Assembly: GCA_905480235.1 (NCBI GenBank) | Contig: CAJQPP010000019.1 | Location: 1 to 42,347 of the forward strand | Reading direction: 5' to 3' | DNA: 42,347 nt | DNA from: an uncultured Pirellulaceae bacterium | Lineage (GTDB): Bacteria > Planctomycetota > Planctomycetia > Pirellulales > Pirellulaceae | Shown: positions 25,817 through 35,673 of the stretch, piece by piece | How the letters are laid out: the number at the start of each line of letters is the position of its first letter | How positions within the stretch are numbered: the first letter of the stretch is position 1 | Notes under the pieces: model-generated | The model's input: only the letters and a program-made list of their open reading frames with translations | Told to the model about the DNA's origin: nothing | The model's database searches: none | Position numbers and translations under genes: made by a program

Positions 25817-27811
25817 ATGTCAAAAGAAAACTCTCGCAAGATTAGAGATCGCATTTACGATGCCATCTCCATTATTCTCTGCCTGTTTGTTCTAGTCATC
25901 GTGAATACGACCTGGATGGGGCAACAGCCTCGCCTGGCATTATTTGCGATGCAGGGCCTGATTTTGGTCTTTCTGAGCTTTCCGTTTTTTTTTGACAAAG
26001 ACGAAGGTGTCATCGGCAAGATTAGCGTAGGGCTGTTCGTCGCGGCAACGGTGTTCTCGTTCGGTTACGTGTTTGTCCAAAGCGATGACATGTTCTCGCG
26101 GTTTTGGGTGGACGGCACCAATTTGGGCGAGCGCGCGGGCGTGGAGAAGCAATTTGAGTTCGTGATTGGTTTAATCGGCGTTCTCTTGATACTGGAAGCG
26201 ACCCGTCGATCGATCGGGTGGACGCTGCCGATTCTGACCGTGATCTTTGTGCTTTACGGTTTCTACGGTCAAAGCATGCCAGACTGGCTGTTTCCACATC
26301 GGGGCCTGTCTTGGGAGCAAATGGTCCAAAAGACATTTTTGCAGTCCGGCACGATGAGCGTTTTCGGAATCGCCTTGAACGTCATGTTTAAGTACGTGTT
26401 TCTTTTTGTACTGTTTGGGACGTTGTTGGATCAAACGGGTGCCACGGGTTATGTAATTCGCTTGGCTCGTCAGTTATTCCGTAAAAGTCCGGGTGGACCG
26501 GCCAAAGTTGCGGTCTTGAGTAGTGGCTTGATGGGCTCGCTTTCTGGGAGTGCTGTGGCCAACACGGCAACCACCGGGACGTTTACCATTCCCCTGATGA
26601 AGAGCACCGGATTCGATTCCGAGACGGCCGCAGGGATCGAAGCGGCTGCTAGTTCCGGGGGCGCGCTGATGCCCCCCATCATGGGAGCAGGCGCTTACAT
26701 GATGTTGGAAATCGTTCCCGACGTGACGCTGTTGAAAATTATTCAGGCGGCACTGATTCCGGCAATCCTGTATTACACGGCTCTGTTACTGACCGTCCAC
26801 TTTCACGCGCGGAAAATTAATGCCGGCGTGGATACGATCAAAAAAGGAAAAAAGGACGTCGATGCGAACTGGTTTCAGGGGGTCGTTTTCTTTGGGTCCT
26901 TTGTCTTATTGGTGGGTTTGCTGCTGTCCGGCAAATCACCCTACCTTTCGGTGAGTTACAGCTTGCTGGGGATTCTGGGCCTCAGCATGTTTAGCTCGGC
27001 AACCCGGTTGAATTTTCGCAAAATCGGTAGAGCGATGATTGTGGCCGCCAAATCCGGTACCGCTCTAATCGTTGCGGCTTCTTGTGTCGGTGTCATTTTG
27101 GGCATTGTCGACATGACAGGTTTGGGGCCTGCCTTGCCTGCCCAAGTGCAGGCGTTAGCCGGTGGGCATGGTTTTTTTGCTTTGCTCTTGCTGATGTTTT
27201 CGACCATCGTGCTGGGGATGGGCTTACCGTCAGCAGTCTGTTATTTGCTGGTTGCCCTGACGGTCGGTTCGGTGCTGGATTCCCTCAATACACCCCCGTT
27301 GGCGGCGCACCTTTTTATCTTTTATTTTGGCATGATGTCGATGGTCACACCGCCGGTTGCACTGGCCGCGTATGCGGGAGCGGCAATCGCTAAAGGGGAC
27401 GTAATTAAATCGGCGTTCGCTGCATTTCGCTTTGCCTTGGTGGGTTTCGCATTGCCCTTTGCATTCGTTTTTCGACCTGAACTGTTGATGCTGACGCCAG
27501 ACAACGAGGCGGCGCCGCCATTGCTGATTGGAGCCCATGTGGCGGTCACGTTGGTGGGTATTTTGGGCCTCTCCGCAGCGATCACGGGATTCGCGTTTCA
27601 TCGAATAAGTATGCCGCTACGCTGCCCTCTATTGATTATCAGCCTAGTGATTTTTTTGACTCGCTGGGAAGGCTTGCAATTCGCGGCGCAAATGACAGCC
27701 GTGGTTTTGGTCTTGGCTCTGTTGATACTGAATTTTTTTGCCGGCAAATTGGAACAGAAATCTGCGCTTGCTGCTGCAGAAACGGAACCTGATGCGGAGA
27801 AGACGCAATGA
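25817..27811 (+). CDS. fused TRAP transporter permease (DctQM type)
   Basis: From ATG 25817 the protein has 664 residues; a TTG four codons upstream is also in frame but less likely. It joins a small-subunit-like N-terminal block of membrane helices (about 1-170) to a large DctM-like block with PGGPAKVAVLSSGLMGSLSGSAVANTATTGTFTIPLMK and LGMGLPSAVCYLLVALTVGSVL, the two hallmark TRAP-M segments. TRAP permeases are secondary transporters driven by sodium or proton gradients; fused TRAP-QM is usual with TAXI proteins. The stop overlaps the next start (ATGA at 27808-27811), which indicates translational coupling. Confidence 0.95.
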   Translation: MSKENSRKIRDRIYDAISIILCLFVLVIVNTTWMGQQPRLALFAMQGLILVFLSFPFFFDKDEGVIGKISVGLFVAATVFSFGYVFVQSDDMFSRFWVDGTNLGERAGVEKQFEFVIGLIGVLLILEATRRSIGWTLPILTVIFVLYGFYGQSMPDWLFPHRGLSWEQMVQKTFLQSGTMSVFGIALNVMFKYVFLFVLFGTLLDQTGATGYVIRLARQLFRKSPGGPAKVAVLSSGLMGSLSGSAVANTATTGTFTIPLMKSTGFDSETAAGIEAAASSGGALMPPIMGAGAYMMLEIVPDVTLLKIIQAALIPAILYYTALLLTVHFHARKINAGVDTIKKGKKDVDANWFQGVVFFGSFVLLVGLLLSGKSPYLSVSYSLLGILGLSMFSSATRLNFRKIGRAMIVAAKSGTALIVAASCVGVILGIVDMTGLGPALPAQVQALAGGHGFFALLLLMFSTIVLGMGLPSAVCYLLVALTVGSVLDSLNTPPLAAHLFIFYFGMMSMVTPPVALAAYAGAAIAKGDVIKSAFAAFRFALVGFALPFAFVFRPELLMLTPDNEAAPPLLIGAHVAVTLVGILGLSAAITGFAFHRISMPLRCPLLIISLVIFLTRWEGLQFAAQMTAVVLVLALLILNFFAGKLEQKSALAAAETEPDAEKTQ

Positions 27812-28038
27812 AAAAATGGTTTGTCATTATTGCAGTTTCAGCCTTGTTGATCGCTCACCAGGATTATTGGCAATGGGCGCGGACTGATTTGGTGTGGGGC
27901 TTTGTGCCCTACAACATGGCTTACCATATCGGTATTGCCTTGGTCACGTCTCTGATGTGGTTGGTGGTATGTACGTTCTGCTGGCCGGAGGGGTTGGACG
28001 ACATTCAAGTAGAAAACGATGAGAGTGAGCAGCCGTGA
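27808..28038 (+). CDS. DUF3311 small membrane protein
   Basis: The 76-residue protein has two predicted membrane helices: FVIIAVSALLIAHQDYW and, after the PYNMAYHIGIA motif, ALVTSLMWLVVCTFCWP. It matches the DUF3311 pattern of short proteins encoded directly before sodium:solute symporters. A role as an accessory subunit of the symporter is inferred from this gene order. It overlaps its upstream neighbour by 4 bases, and its stop codon overlaps the symporter's GTG start (GTGA at 28035). Confidence 0.88.
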   Translation: MKKWFVIIAVSALLIAHQDYWQWARTDLVWGFVPYNMAYHIGIALVTSLMWLVVCTFCWPEGLDDIQVENDESEQP

Positions 28039-29564
28039 CCCAGCTAATTATTATCTGTTGTTATTTGGCGGCCCTCTTGGGATTAGGGTTATGGGCGAGT
28101 CGTTATTTCCGTGGTACTTCAGAAGATTACATGCTGGCCAGTCACTCGATCGGGCCTTTTCTGTTATTGATGTCGTTGTTTGGTACCACCATGACTGCGT
28201 TTGCTTTGGTCGGTTCCACGGGCAAATCGTTTGTTTTGGGGGCCGGCGTTTTTGGTTTGCTGGCCTCCGCAGCAGGGATCGTGCATTCGCTTTGTTTCTT
28301 GATCATCGGAGTCCGGTTATGGGCGATTGGACGCAAATACAACTATCGCACCCAAATCCAGTATTTTCGGGCCCGTCTCGATAACTCTCTGATCGGATTG
28401 TTATTGTTTCCGATCCTCGTGGCTTTGGTGGTGACCTATTTGTTATTGGGTGTCGTCAGCTGTGGAGCCGTGGTCAGTAAAGTCACCGAAGGGGCGTTTG
28501 AGAGTCAGGGCTGGTTTGAGTTCGTTAACTATGGCGTTCCACCGGCACTCGCCTCGGCCGTGATCTGTGGCGTTGTTTTGACCTATGTGTTTTTCGGGGG
28601 CATGCGGGGAACCGCTTGGGCGAATGCCCTGCAAACCAGCGTCTTTATGGTCCTTGGATTAGTGACATTTGTGACGATTGCCCGCGCCTTGGGAGCCCAG
28701 GATACGTTGTGGGAAAGTCTGACCGCCGCGTCGGAAACGATTCCGGAAAGCCATGCCGGTCGGGAAAAAATCTCCGCCGCTAAATGGTTCTCGTTTCTGT
28801 TTATCCCCCTGTCGGTGGCAATGTTCCCGCACATTTTTCAGCATTGGCTCACGGCCCGTAGTGCCTCCGCATTCAAGTTGCCAATCATTATGCACCCCTT
28901 TTTCGTGATGATCGTTTGGGCACCCTGTGTGTTGATTGGTTGCTGGGCGGCCGGTAGCGGGATTTCTTTTGAAAACGAAAATGTGGTGTTGGCCAAATTG
29001 GTCAAGCAGTTTGCAAGTCCGGTGTTAGGCGGATTGCTGACGGCAGGTATTCTAGCGGCCATTATGAGTTCTTTGGATAGTCAGTTTCTTTGTTTAGGAA
29101 CGATGTTTACCGAGGATGTCGTTCACTCGCTGCACCCTGAAATGTCCGATCGTGCACGCATTTGGTACGCCCGATTTTTTGTGTTACTCATCGTCGTAGT
29201 GACGTTTGTTTTGAGTCTCTTTCCGCGAGCGGTTTTCGATCTGGGTTTGTGGTCCTTCAGCGGATTTGCCGGTTTGTTTCCGTTGGTTTTTGCTTCGGTT
29301 TATTGGCGAAAACTGACCGCCGCGGGCGCGATCTCCAGTGTCTTGGTTACCGGGTTGATCTGGTTTGTGCTTTTTTACCGATCCGATTTCGGCGGCAATG
29401 CTCGTTACACATTTCCTGAACAAGCTTTGACACTGGGACCAATCGTGATTCCACCCATGTTGGCGGTGGTGACGATCTGCGCAGCATCCACCCTGACGCT
29501 CGTGTTGGTTTCCTTGGCAACCAAGCCACCTAAGCCCGAAGTGGTCCGTCGGTTTTTTGATTAA
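28035..29564 (+). CDS. sodium:solute symporter (SSS family)
   Basis: The 509-residue protein has about 13 hydrophobic segments. SSS-type features are an N-terminal LGLWASRYFRGTSEDYMLASHSIGPF, FGTTMTAFALVGSTGKSFVLGAG, TYVFFGGMRGTAWANALQTSVF, and AAIMSSLDSQFLCLGTMFTEDV in the later core. It starts with GTG overlapping the DUF3311 stop. Family members couple sodium entry to uptake of organic acids, sugars, amino acids or similar solutes. It is the second uptake system in this operon after the TRAP transporter. Confidence 0.94.
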   Translation: MTQLIIICCYLAALLGLGLWASRYFRGTSEDYMLASHSIGPFLLLMSLFGTTMTAFALVGSTGKSFVLGAGVFGLLASAAGIVHSLCFLIIGVRLWAIGRKYNYRTQIQYFRARLDNSLIGLLLFPILVALVVTYLLLGVVSCGAVVSKVTEGAFESQGWFEFVNYGVPPALASAVICGVVLTYVFFGGMRGTAWANALQTSVFMVLGLVTFVTIARALGAQDTLWESLTAASETIPESHAGREKISAAKWFSFLFIPLSVAMFPHIFQHWLTARSASAFKLPIIMHPFFVMIVWAPCVLIGCWAAGSGISFENENVVLAKLVKQFASPVLGGLLTAGILAAIMSSLDSQFLCLGTMFTEDVVHSLHPEMSDRARIWYARFFVLLIVVVTFVLSLFPRAVFDLGLWSFSGFAGLFPLVFASVYWRKLTAAGAISSVLVTGLIWFVLFYRSDFGGNARYTFPEQALTLGPIVIPPMLAVVTICAASTLTLVLVSLATKPPKPEVVRRFFD

Positions 29565-29674
29565 CGGCCCGATTGGCGTTAGACTTTGGCGGGCGGAGGC
29601 GCGGGACATTGACCGCGCACTTTCCCATGTCTTTATTGCAAAACACGTTCGCTTCGCAGGAATAGGTAAACGCT

Positions 29675-31030
29675 ATGAACGCTTCTGGAAAAATAGGCGG
29701 CTGGTTTTTTTTCGCCATCGGTCTCTCTGTTTGTTTTGGCATGCGAATTGATGCGGAGGATTTACCAAATATTATTGTGCTGATGTCGGATGATGCAGGC
29801 TACGCTGACTTCGGTTTTCTGCCGAATGCCGCAGACGATTTTCGCTCGTTGACTCCACGTATTGACTCCATTGCAAAGCAAGGATGTTACCTTTCCAATG
29901 CCTATATGAGTGGGGCGGTATGTAGTCCCAGTCGAGCCGGCCTGATGACCGGCAGGTATCAACAACGATTCGGACATGACAACAATATTCCCCCCGGTTA
30001 CATGAAAGGGGGGCTGCCCTTGACTGAAACCTTCCTAGCCAAACGTTTGCAGGGCATCGGGTATGCAACCGGGCTGATCGGCAAATGGCATTTGGGATAT
30101 CCCAAGGAATACCAACCCAATCAACGAGGCTTCGACTACTTCTACGGTTGCCTGCAAGGCGCGCGGAAGTATTTTCCTATCGAAAACGTATCTCCCCATC
30201 GCGTGTTTCTCGAAAACTCGACGCCTACGGAAGAGTCCGGCTATATCACCGATCGAATCGGTGATGGGGCCTGTCGCTTTATCGAAGCCAATAAAAGTAA
30301 CCCGTTTTTTCTCTTTGTTTCATTCACGGCAACTCATGGTCCGTTGGATGTTAAAAAAGAGCACTTGAAACGACTTGCTGATATGAAACCCAACAAACGC
30401 AAAAAGAACGCGGGGCTGATGGTCTCACTGGATGAAAACGTTGGGAAAATTCTTGATCAATTGGATGCGCTGGAACTTACCGATCGCACGTTAGTTGTAT
30501 TTACGAATGATAATGGTGGGCAGACGCAAACGGGCGCAAATAACTATCCTCTGCGAGGGCGCAAGGGGCAGCTTTGGGAAGGGGGTGTTCGCGTGCCAAT
30601 GGCCATTCAGTGGCCTGGTCACATTCCCGCCGGATCTGTGCTGGATGAGCCCGTGATCTCACTGGATTTTTTTCCAACGTTTTTCGCGGCAGCGGGAAAA
30701 GCCACCGAGGCGGCCTGGAATCTTGATGGCGTAAATCTGTTGGATTACCTGTGCGGGGAAACAGAATCACTGGCAGAGCGAGACCTTTATTGGCGTCGCC
30801 AAGGATCATCAGGCGCGATTGCGATCCGGCATGGGGACTGGAAGATGATCCATCAAAGAAAAGAAGCGGGTGCCCAACCCGAGCTCTATGATTTGTTGAA
30901 AGATCAATCCGAAACGGTCGATCTAGCAGCTGAGAACCCGAAAGTGGTCGAGCAATTAAGTAAGAAAGTAGCGGCCTGGGAAGCGCAACTGGGAGAACCG
31001 ATTTGGGCGCCCTTGAGGCGGCGGAAATAG
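29675..31030 (+). CDS. secreted formylglycine-type sulfatase
   Basis: The 451-residue protein has a signal peptide (about 1-27, hydrophobic WFFFAIGLSVCFGM). It has all marks of family S1 sulfatases: metal ligands SDD (D39, D40), the CSPSR formylglycine motif (C83-R87) followed by TGRYQQRFG, GKWHLG, TATHGP, VFTNDNGG with the Asp-Asn ligand pair, and a C-terminal ELYDLLKDQSETVDL. Cys-83 must be oxidised by a sulfatase-maturating enzyme encoded elsewhere. AATAGG ends 8 bases before the ATG. It follows the symporter by 110 bases and may be part of the same transcript; it probably removes sulfate from extracellular polysaccharides or other sulfate esters. The substrate is unknown. Confidence 0.93.
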   Translation: MNASGKIGGWFFFAIGLSVCFGMRIDAEDLPNIIVLMSDDAGYADFGFLPNAADDFRSLTPRIDSIAKQGCYLSNAYMSGAVCSPSRAGLMTGRYQQRFGHDNNIPPGYMKGGLPLTETFLAKRLQGIGYATGLIGKWHLGYPKEYQPNQRGFDYFYGCLQGARKYFPIENVSPHRVFLENSTPTEESGYITDRIGDGACRFIEANKSNPFFLFVSFTATHGPLDVKKEHLKRLADMKPNKRKKNAGLMVSLDENVGKILDQLDALELTDRTLVVFTNDNGGQTQTGANNYPLRGRKGQLWEGGVRVPMAIQWPGHIPAGSVLDEPVISLDFFPTFFAAAGKATEAAWNLDGVNLLDYLCGETESLAERDLYWRRQGSSGAIAIRHGDWKMIHQRKEAGAQPELYDLLKDQSETVDLAAENPKVVEQLSKKVAAWEAQLGEPIWAPLRRRK

Positions 31031-31124
31031 CAGTTTGCAAAGGCAGCAAAGGCAGGCAAACGCCGCGCTAGTTGGCCCTCCCAAAGGTCCACGCGGGCGA
31101 ACCGAAAATGCGTTCCGTTTTATT

Positions 31125-34100
31125 CTAGGAAATTACCCAGCCGACCTGATCAATTCCCACGTTCCATGTAAATGGTGCATTGGAAAATGCGGGACTTATC
31201 CACTGCACCTTGGCAATAATCTCGCCTGTGCTTTGGCGTAGGAAACGGGAAAGGTCCCCGCTGGCTGACAGGCTGACGATGGAATCTTCGTTGGTGGCAG
31301 CTCGGGTATCAAACAGCTCCCACTCCTTGTCGGTATCATTCCATAACTGAATGGTCTGGATCACATCGCCGGATGGGCCGCCGGACATGTTAGCTTCCAC
31401 GTGAAAACCAAAATTATTGACGGAGCCACTGTATTCCGCGACCAAGATTAAATCGATTTTTTGTTTCAGCGGATTACTCGTTGGCGATGGTGAGAGCGAG
31501 AAATACGCATTGTCGCTAATGCTGGTGTCGCTCAGCGAACCGGCCAAGACTACCCCGTCGAGTAATTTCTTACCCAGCGGTTCAACTAACGTGGTGGTGC
31601 GTTGCACGAAATACTCACCTGCACCTCCAGCCGATGTGACAGACAAACGGTAATCACCTGATTGGGTTGGCAAGTAAAAGAGTGATTCAATTCCCGACGC
31701 TACTAACGCCTCTGCGCCAAACGCTTCGTAAAGTTCAAGACGCAAGTCGCTTCCAGTTGGCGTATCCAGGCCATTGTCCATCCAGAAGGGACCTTCACCG
31801 GGTAAGAATGCGTCGAATCTCAGGGACTCGCCGGTGGTACCTGCTAATAACCAGGCGTCCTCGGACCCCAGAGCTCCAAAGACAATATTATCGAGTGGTG
31901 TGATATCGCTACCCACTCCAGCGGCAGTGATATAGGCGATTTCATCGGTGGGACGCGTGATTGTCAACGTCTCACTGGAGCCTATCGAAACGCTGCCGGA
32001 CACCACTTCCTCAAGCAAATTCCCCAATTGGTCAAAGGCGCGAAGGTATCCCACGTCAGACGAATCATCGGAGCCCACGTCGATGGAGACGAAACTGGTC
32101 GGTTCATCAAAATCGGCCCGTAGCTCGTCAAATCCCTCAGTCCATCCTGACGCATTGCCCGGTCCAGGTGAAAATACATTGTCGCCTGTAGGGGCTCCGA
32201 ACGAAGCGAATTCAGCAACGACGTTGGAGCCGCCGATCGGATTGGAAAGCGTAATACCGGCAATCGCATTATCCAGGATGGAACCCGAATTGAAGCTGTC
32301 CGGGTCGACTGTTTGTTCGCTTGCTAAGCTTACAAATCCAAACATGCCATCAAAATGGTTGATGTCTTGAGGTGAAGCAAATCCGTTGGGCTCCAAATCA
32401 AAGTTCGCGTTTCGGGTCACCAATAAACTGTATTCAGTACTGTCCCCTGTGACTCGGGCGTACCAAGTGGTGGCTAATCCGTCACTGGTGGGATCTTGGA
32501 AAGTGGCGATTGAGCTGGTGACATTTTGACCACCCACACCGGTTTCCATCAAGTTGCCGGCTTCATCGAATAACTCGACCAGCACATCCCCACCGCTGGC
32601 GAAAGCCGTTCCCGAAAGAGTCGCGTACTCTCCATCTTGCAAATCGAATTTATACCAATCGGCCCCCAAATCAGGTGTGTTGACGGAGATGTTATCGTAT
32701 CCTCGGCCGTCCAGATCGATGGCATAGTTATCGTATTGCTGAAATTTGATCTGAAAATTGTTGCCGAGCGTCATGCCCGCGTCATCAGCCGCGGCTGCCA
32801 AGTCGACAATCACTGTTTCCCATGTGGTCGAAGGAGAGGTGGCGGGGTTGAAAATTCGAAACCAATTGGAGCCGTCATCGCTAATGGAAACCCCATCGCC
32901 GATGGAGCTGCCGGTGTAATTCTGCGGAAGAACATCGTCCTCATCGCTGAAACTGATATGGTCGAACACTAAGGTGGGTAAGAGGACGCCGGTCAAATCG
33001 ACGGTCCAAACAGCCTCGTTCAGACTGTAGCTATCGTCTGTGCTGGAATCCATTGTGAGGGCAAAACTGCCGGCGCTCGTCCCGTATTGGCCGGTTACTT
33101 GAATCCGACCCGACGCCGTGGTTTGGGTATTCCAGGCGCTGCCTAGATTGCCCGTTTCGAAGTCGTCCTGAAAGATCGGGATACCGTCGTTGGCTGGTAA
33201 TGCCCCAACGACCGCCAAGCGATCTGCGGCAACGGTTCCGGGACTGACGGTCGAGGCATTGATGTCTTGTGCATTGTTTAGGGTATCGTTGGGAGTTCCA
33301 TCCACGTCCTCTTGTTCGATATCCGCATTAATGAGCCATGTGATTTCGTAATCGCCGGTGGAACTCGCCTCGCCCCAAACTTCGATCACCCAAGTCCCGG
33401 GAGTATCAATGGGAACCACATTCGTGGCCACAGAGGAGCTGGTCCCTGTTACCTGAGATACGGGCTGGCCGGACGGATCGTAAACTTCGATGGCTGGCGT
33501 CAGTGTGGCGTCGCCACGCACAATCACCGTCAGGCTCTGACGAGCGTCTAAATCAACACCGAAAAGATCTGCATCGGTTGGGCTGACGATGCTGGTAAAT
33601 GCTGTTTGTTCATAAATCATGGAGCCTTGGGGTAAAAGCCCGATAGGAGGCGGCGTGACCACCGTGAAATAGGAGACGAAATCATCTCCGCCCGTCCCAT
33701 CAGAATTTCCATCTAATTCTGTCCCAAAGGGATTGGTAAGTCCTGCGGTGATGCGAAGCTCATACTCACCGAACGGAAGAGGGCCTCCGACAATATCAAA
33801 ATCCAATTGATTGGTACCAATCTGGTAGGACTTCGTCGCCGAGAGTGAAAAATCCTGATCATCACCTGACCCGAAAATCCCATCGGGACCGCTGTTGCGA
33901 AGGCCGTAGTAAGCGGTATTGTTTGCGGTGCTAGGAGCCATGACCTGATCGAAGGCGATGCCCACGGTATCGAGAGTCAGATTGCCCGTGGTTTCGCCAT
34001 CACCAGGTAAGCCTGTGATGGATTTGACTTTAGGAGCATCCAGCCGATCCGTCAGGGCATTTTCCACATTGAATCTTCCGGAGCCAAGGAGTCCGGCGTA

Positions 34101-35450
34101 GTTGGGATTGAGAGCATCGATGTTATCGGCGGTTCCCAAAAGTTGAGCGGCCACCTGATCTCGACTCCAACTGGGATTTGCCGACCAAATCAAGGCAGCA
34201 GCACCCGCCGCATTGGGTGCTGCCATACTGGTGCCCGAATTATTACCGTAGGAATTATCAGGCAGGGTGGAGTAGATAGCACTGCCCGGCGCCGAAATAT
34301 CCATGCCGGTTCCGTAGTTGGAGAATGAGCTGATCCCATCGCTAGATGTCGTGCTGACAACCAATAGCGATTGCTCAAACGCCTGTCGTGCGGGGTTCAG
34401 TTCACTCGCATTGCCGGCGGAATTAAAGTGCAAAACGCCTTGATCGTACATGTACTGCATCCCGGCCGTAAAAACCGGATCGCCAACCCAGCTGTTGATG
34501 TTGTAGCTGGTATTGACGATGTTCACGCCATTGTCTGCAGCGTAGGTAAACGTGTTATTGATGATTTGGGCAGTCCAATTATTCGTGCCGCCATAGAACT
34601 GCAGAGGCATTATTGTGGAATGACCGGAGATACCAGCCATACCAATACCGTTGTCGGTACGCGCCGCAGAAATTCCCGCCACATGGGTGCCATGAGAACC
34701 GCCATTGGGATTGGCGTCATTGTTGTCATTCGCCCAATCCCAGCCATGGACGTCGTCGATGTAACCGTTGCTGTCATCGTCGATCCCGTTGCCGGCGATT
34801 TCGCCCGTATTGGTCCAAACGTTCGGTGCCAAATCGGGGTGGGTCAGGTCGACTCCATCATCCGTGATTCCCACGATGATCGATGGGTCACCCAGCGTGA
34901 AATCCCAAGCGGCTTCGCTACCGACCAAGGCATGCGTGTATTGCTGGCTGTAGTCGGGATCGTTAGGAACAAAGTCTTGTTGGTCACCGGTGACGAAAAA
35001 GTTCGGTGAAGACCAGAGCACGAAACTTACGCCATCCATGTGAGCCATGGTCCCAAACAGATCCGCTTGGCCGATGTCCAATTGCACGAGCACAAATGAA
35101 CCACCGGCGGCTTGGTCGACCTGCATAAGAGTCGAATCGTACTGCGACGAAACACCCGTAAGATCATTCCACTTCATGTGCGAAAGATAGAATTCGTTGC
35201 GCAAGGAATCCGCTGGAAAGGGCGTTTGTAACGCCACCATCAGTTCGCCTGGCACGTAAGGAACGTCTTCTGCCCTGGCGATCATTTGCTGAACGGTGAC
35301 CGCTTGGTCTGCGAAGGGATCCCCAATGGCCGCCGAATGATCAACCGCCGAGAGCAAGTCAGCAGCGAGGAGAACTCGAGGCTCCAACGTTTCCATGGTG
35401 AGACGATTTCGTTGCTTGCGAAAAGCCGATGCCAAAGAATACTTGCGCAT
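31125..35450 (-). CDS. LEPR-XLL subtilisin-like serine protease with multiple C-terminal beta domains
   Basis: The 1441-residue protein begins with a basic segment and METLEPRVLLAADLL (19-33), the LEPR-XLL motif found at the N-terminus of large exported planctomycete proteins. The S8 domain spans about 150-470: catalytic D197 (GITDDGVDLTHPDL), H253 (GSHGTHVAG), oxyanion N347 (SAGN) and S408 (SGTSMAAP). Downstream come an SbsA/Ig-like domain (about 475-600), a pre-peptidase C-terminal domain (about 605-690), a jelly-roll-like region (about 740-890) and further beta domains to the end, rich in Asp, Gly, Ser and Thr. GGGAG-type Shine-Dalgarno (GGGAG, about 10 bases before ATG) supports the start. 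It is monocistronic and convergent with the sulfatase. Likely an exported or surface-bound protease; the sorting route of LEPR-XLL proteins is not settled. Confidence 0.93.
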   Translation of the reverse strand: MRKYSLASAFRKQRNRLTMETLEPRVLLAADLLSAVDHSAAIGDPFADQAVTVQQMIARAEDVPYVPGELMVALQTPFPADSLRNEFYLSHMKWNDLTGVSSQYDSTLMQVDQAAGGSFVLVQLDIGQADLFGTMAHMDGVSFVLWSSPNFFVTGDQQDFVPNDPDYSQQYTHALVGSEAAWDFTLGDPSIIVGITDDGVDLTHPDLAPNVWTNTGEIAGNGIDDDSNGYIDDVHGWDWANDNNDANPNGGSHGTHVAGISAARTDNGIGMAGISGHSTIMPLQFYGGTNNWTAQIINNTFTYAADNGVNIVNTSYNINSWVGDPVFTAGMQYMYDQGVLHFNSAGNASELNPARQAFEQSLLVVSTTSSDGISSFSNYGTGMDISAPGSAIYSTLPDNSYGNNSGTSMAAPNAAGAAALIWSANPSWSRDQVAAQLLGTADNIDALNPNYAGLLGSGRFNVENALTDRLDAPKVKSITGLPGDGETTGNLTLDTVGIAFDQVMAPSTANNTAYYGLRNSGPDGIFGSGDDQDFSLSATKSYQIGTNQLDFDIVGGPLPFGEYELRITAGLTNPFGTELDGNSDGTGGDDFVSYFTVVTPPPIGLLPQGSMIYEQTAFTSIVSPTDADLFGVDLDARQSLTVIVRGDATLTPAIEVYDPSGQPVSQVTGTSSSVATNVVPIDTPGTWVIEVWGEASSTGDYEITWLINADIEQEDVDGTPNDTLNNAQDINASTVSPGTVAADRLAVVGALPANDGIPIFQDDFETGNLGSAWNTQTTASGRIQVTGQYGTSAGSFALTMDSSTDDSYSLNEAVWTVDLTGVLLPTLVFDHISFSDEDDVLPQNYTGSSIGDGVSISDDGSNWFRIFNPATSPSTTWETVIVDLAAAADDAGMTLGNNFQIKFQQYDNYAIDLDGRGYDNISVNTPDLGADWYKFDLQDGEYATLSGTAFASGGDVLVELFDEAGNLMETGVGGQNVTSSIATFQDPTSDGLATTWYARVTGDSTEYSLLVTRNANFDLEPNGFASPQDINHFDGMFGFVSLASEQTVDPDSFNSGSILDNAIAGITLSNPIGGSNVVAEFASFGAPTGDNVFSPGPGNASGWTEGFDELRADFDEPTSFVSIDVGSDDSSDVGYLRAFDQLGNLLEEVVSGSVSIGSSETLTITRPTDEIAYITAAGVGSDITPLDNIVFGALGSEDAWLLAGTTGESLRFDAFLPGEGPFWMDNGLDTPTGSDLRLELYEAFGAEALVASGIESLFYLPTQSGDYRLSVTSAGGAGEYFVQRTTTLVEPLGKKLLDGVVLAGSLSDTSISDNAYFSLSPSPTSNPLKQKIDLILVAEYSGSVNNFGFHVEANMSGGPSGDVIQTIQLWNDTDKEWELFDTRAATNEDSIVSLSASGDLSRFLRQSTGEIIAKVQWISPAFSNAPFTWNVGIDQVGWVIS

Positions 35451-35673
35451 ATTCTTTCAACTCCCTGAGACGCGATTAGATTTCCCGATCAAATCATAAG
35501 GGTAAAGGAAACTGAACAAAAGATAATTATGAGGGGCCGTCAGCGAGACGTTTGGACGGGTTGGAATTGCGCCCTAAAAAACAGCGGGCAGGCAGCGGCT
35601 GAACTAGGCCAGGCAGCGTCATTTGCGAGGAACTGCGACAGGTAGGAAAGGCAGGGAGATCGGGTGGCGGTGG

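Noticed and set aside
30501..31049. 182-residue minus-strand frame
   Set aside because: Antisense to the sulfatase C-terminal half, which is well supported by motifs.
34371..35009. 212-residue plus-strand frame
   Set aside because: Lies wholly inside the catalytic domain of the LEPR-XLL subtilase on the other strand and has no family features.
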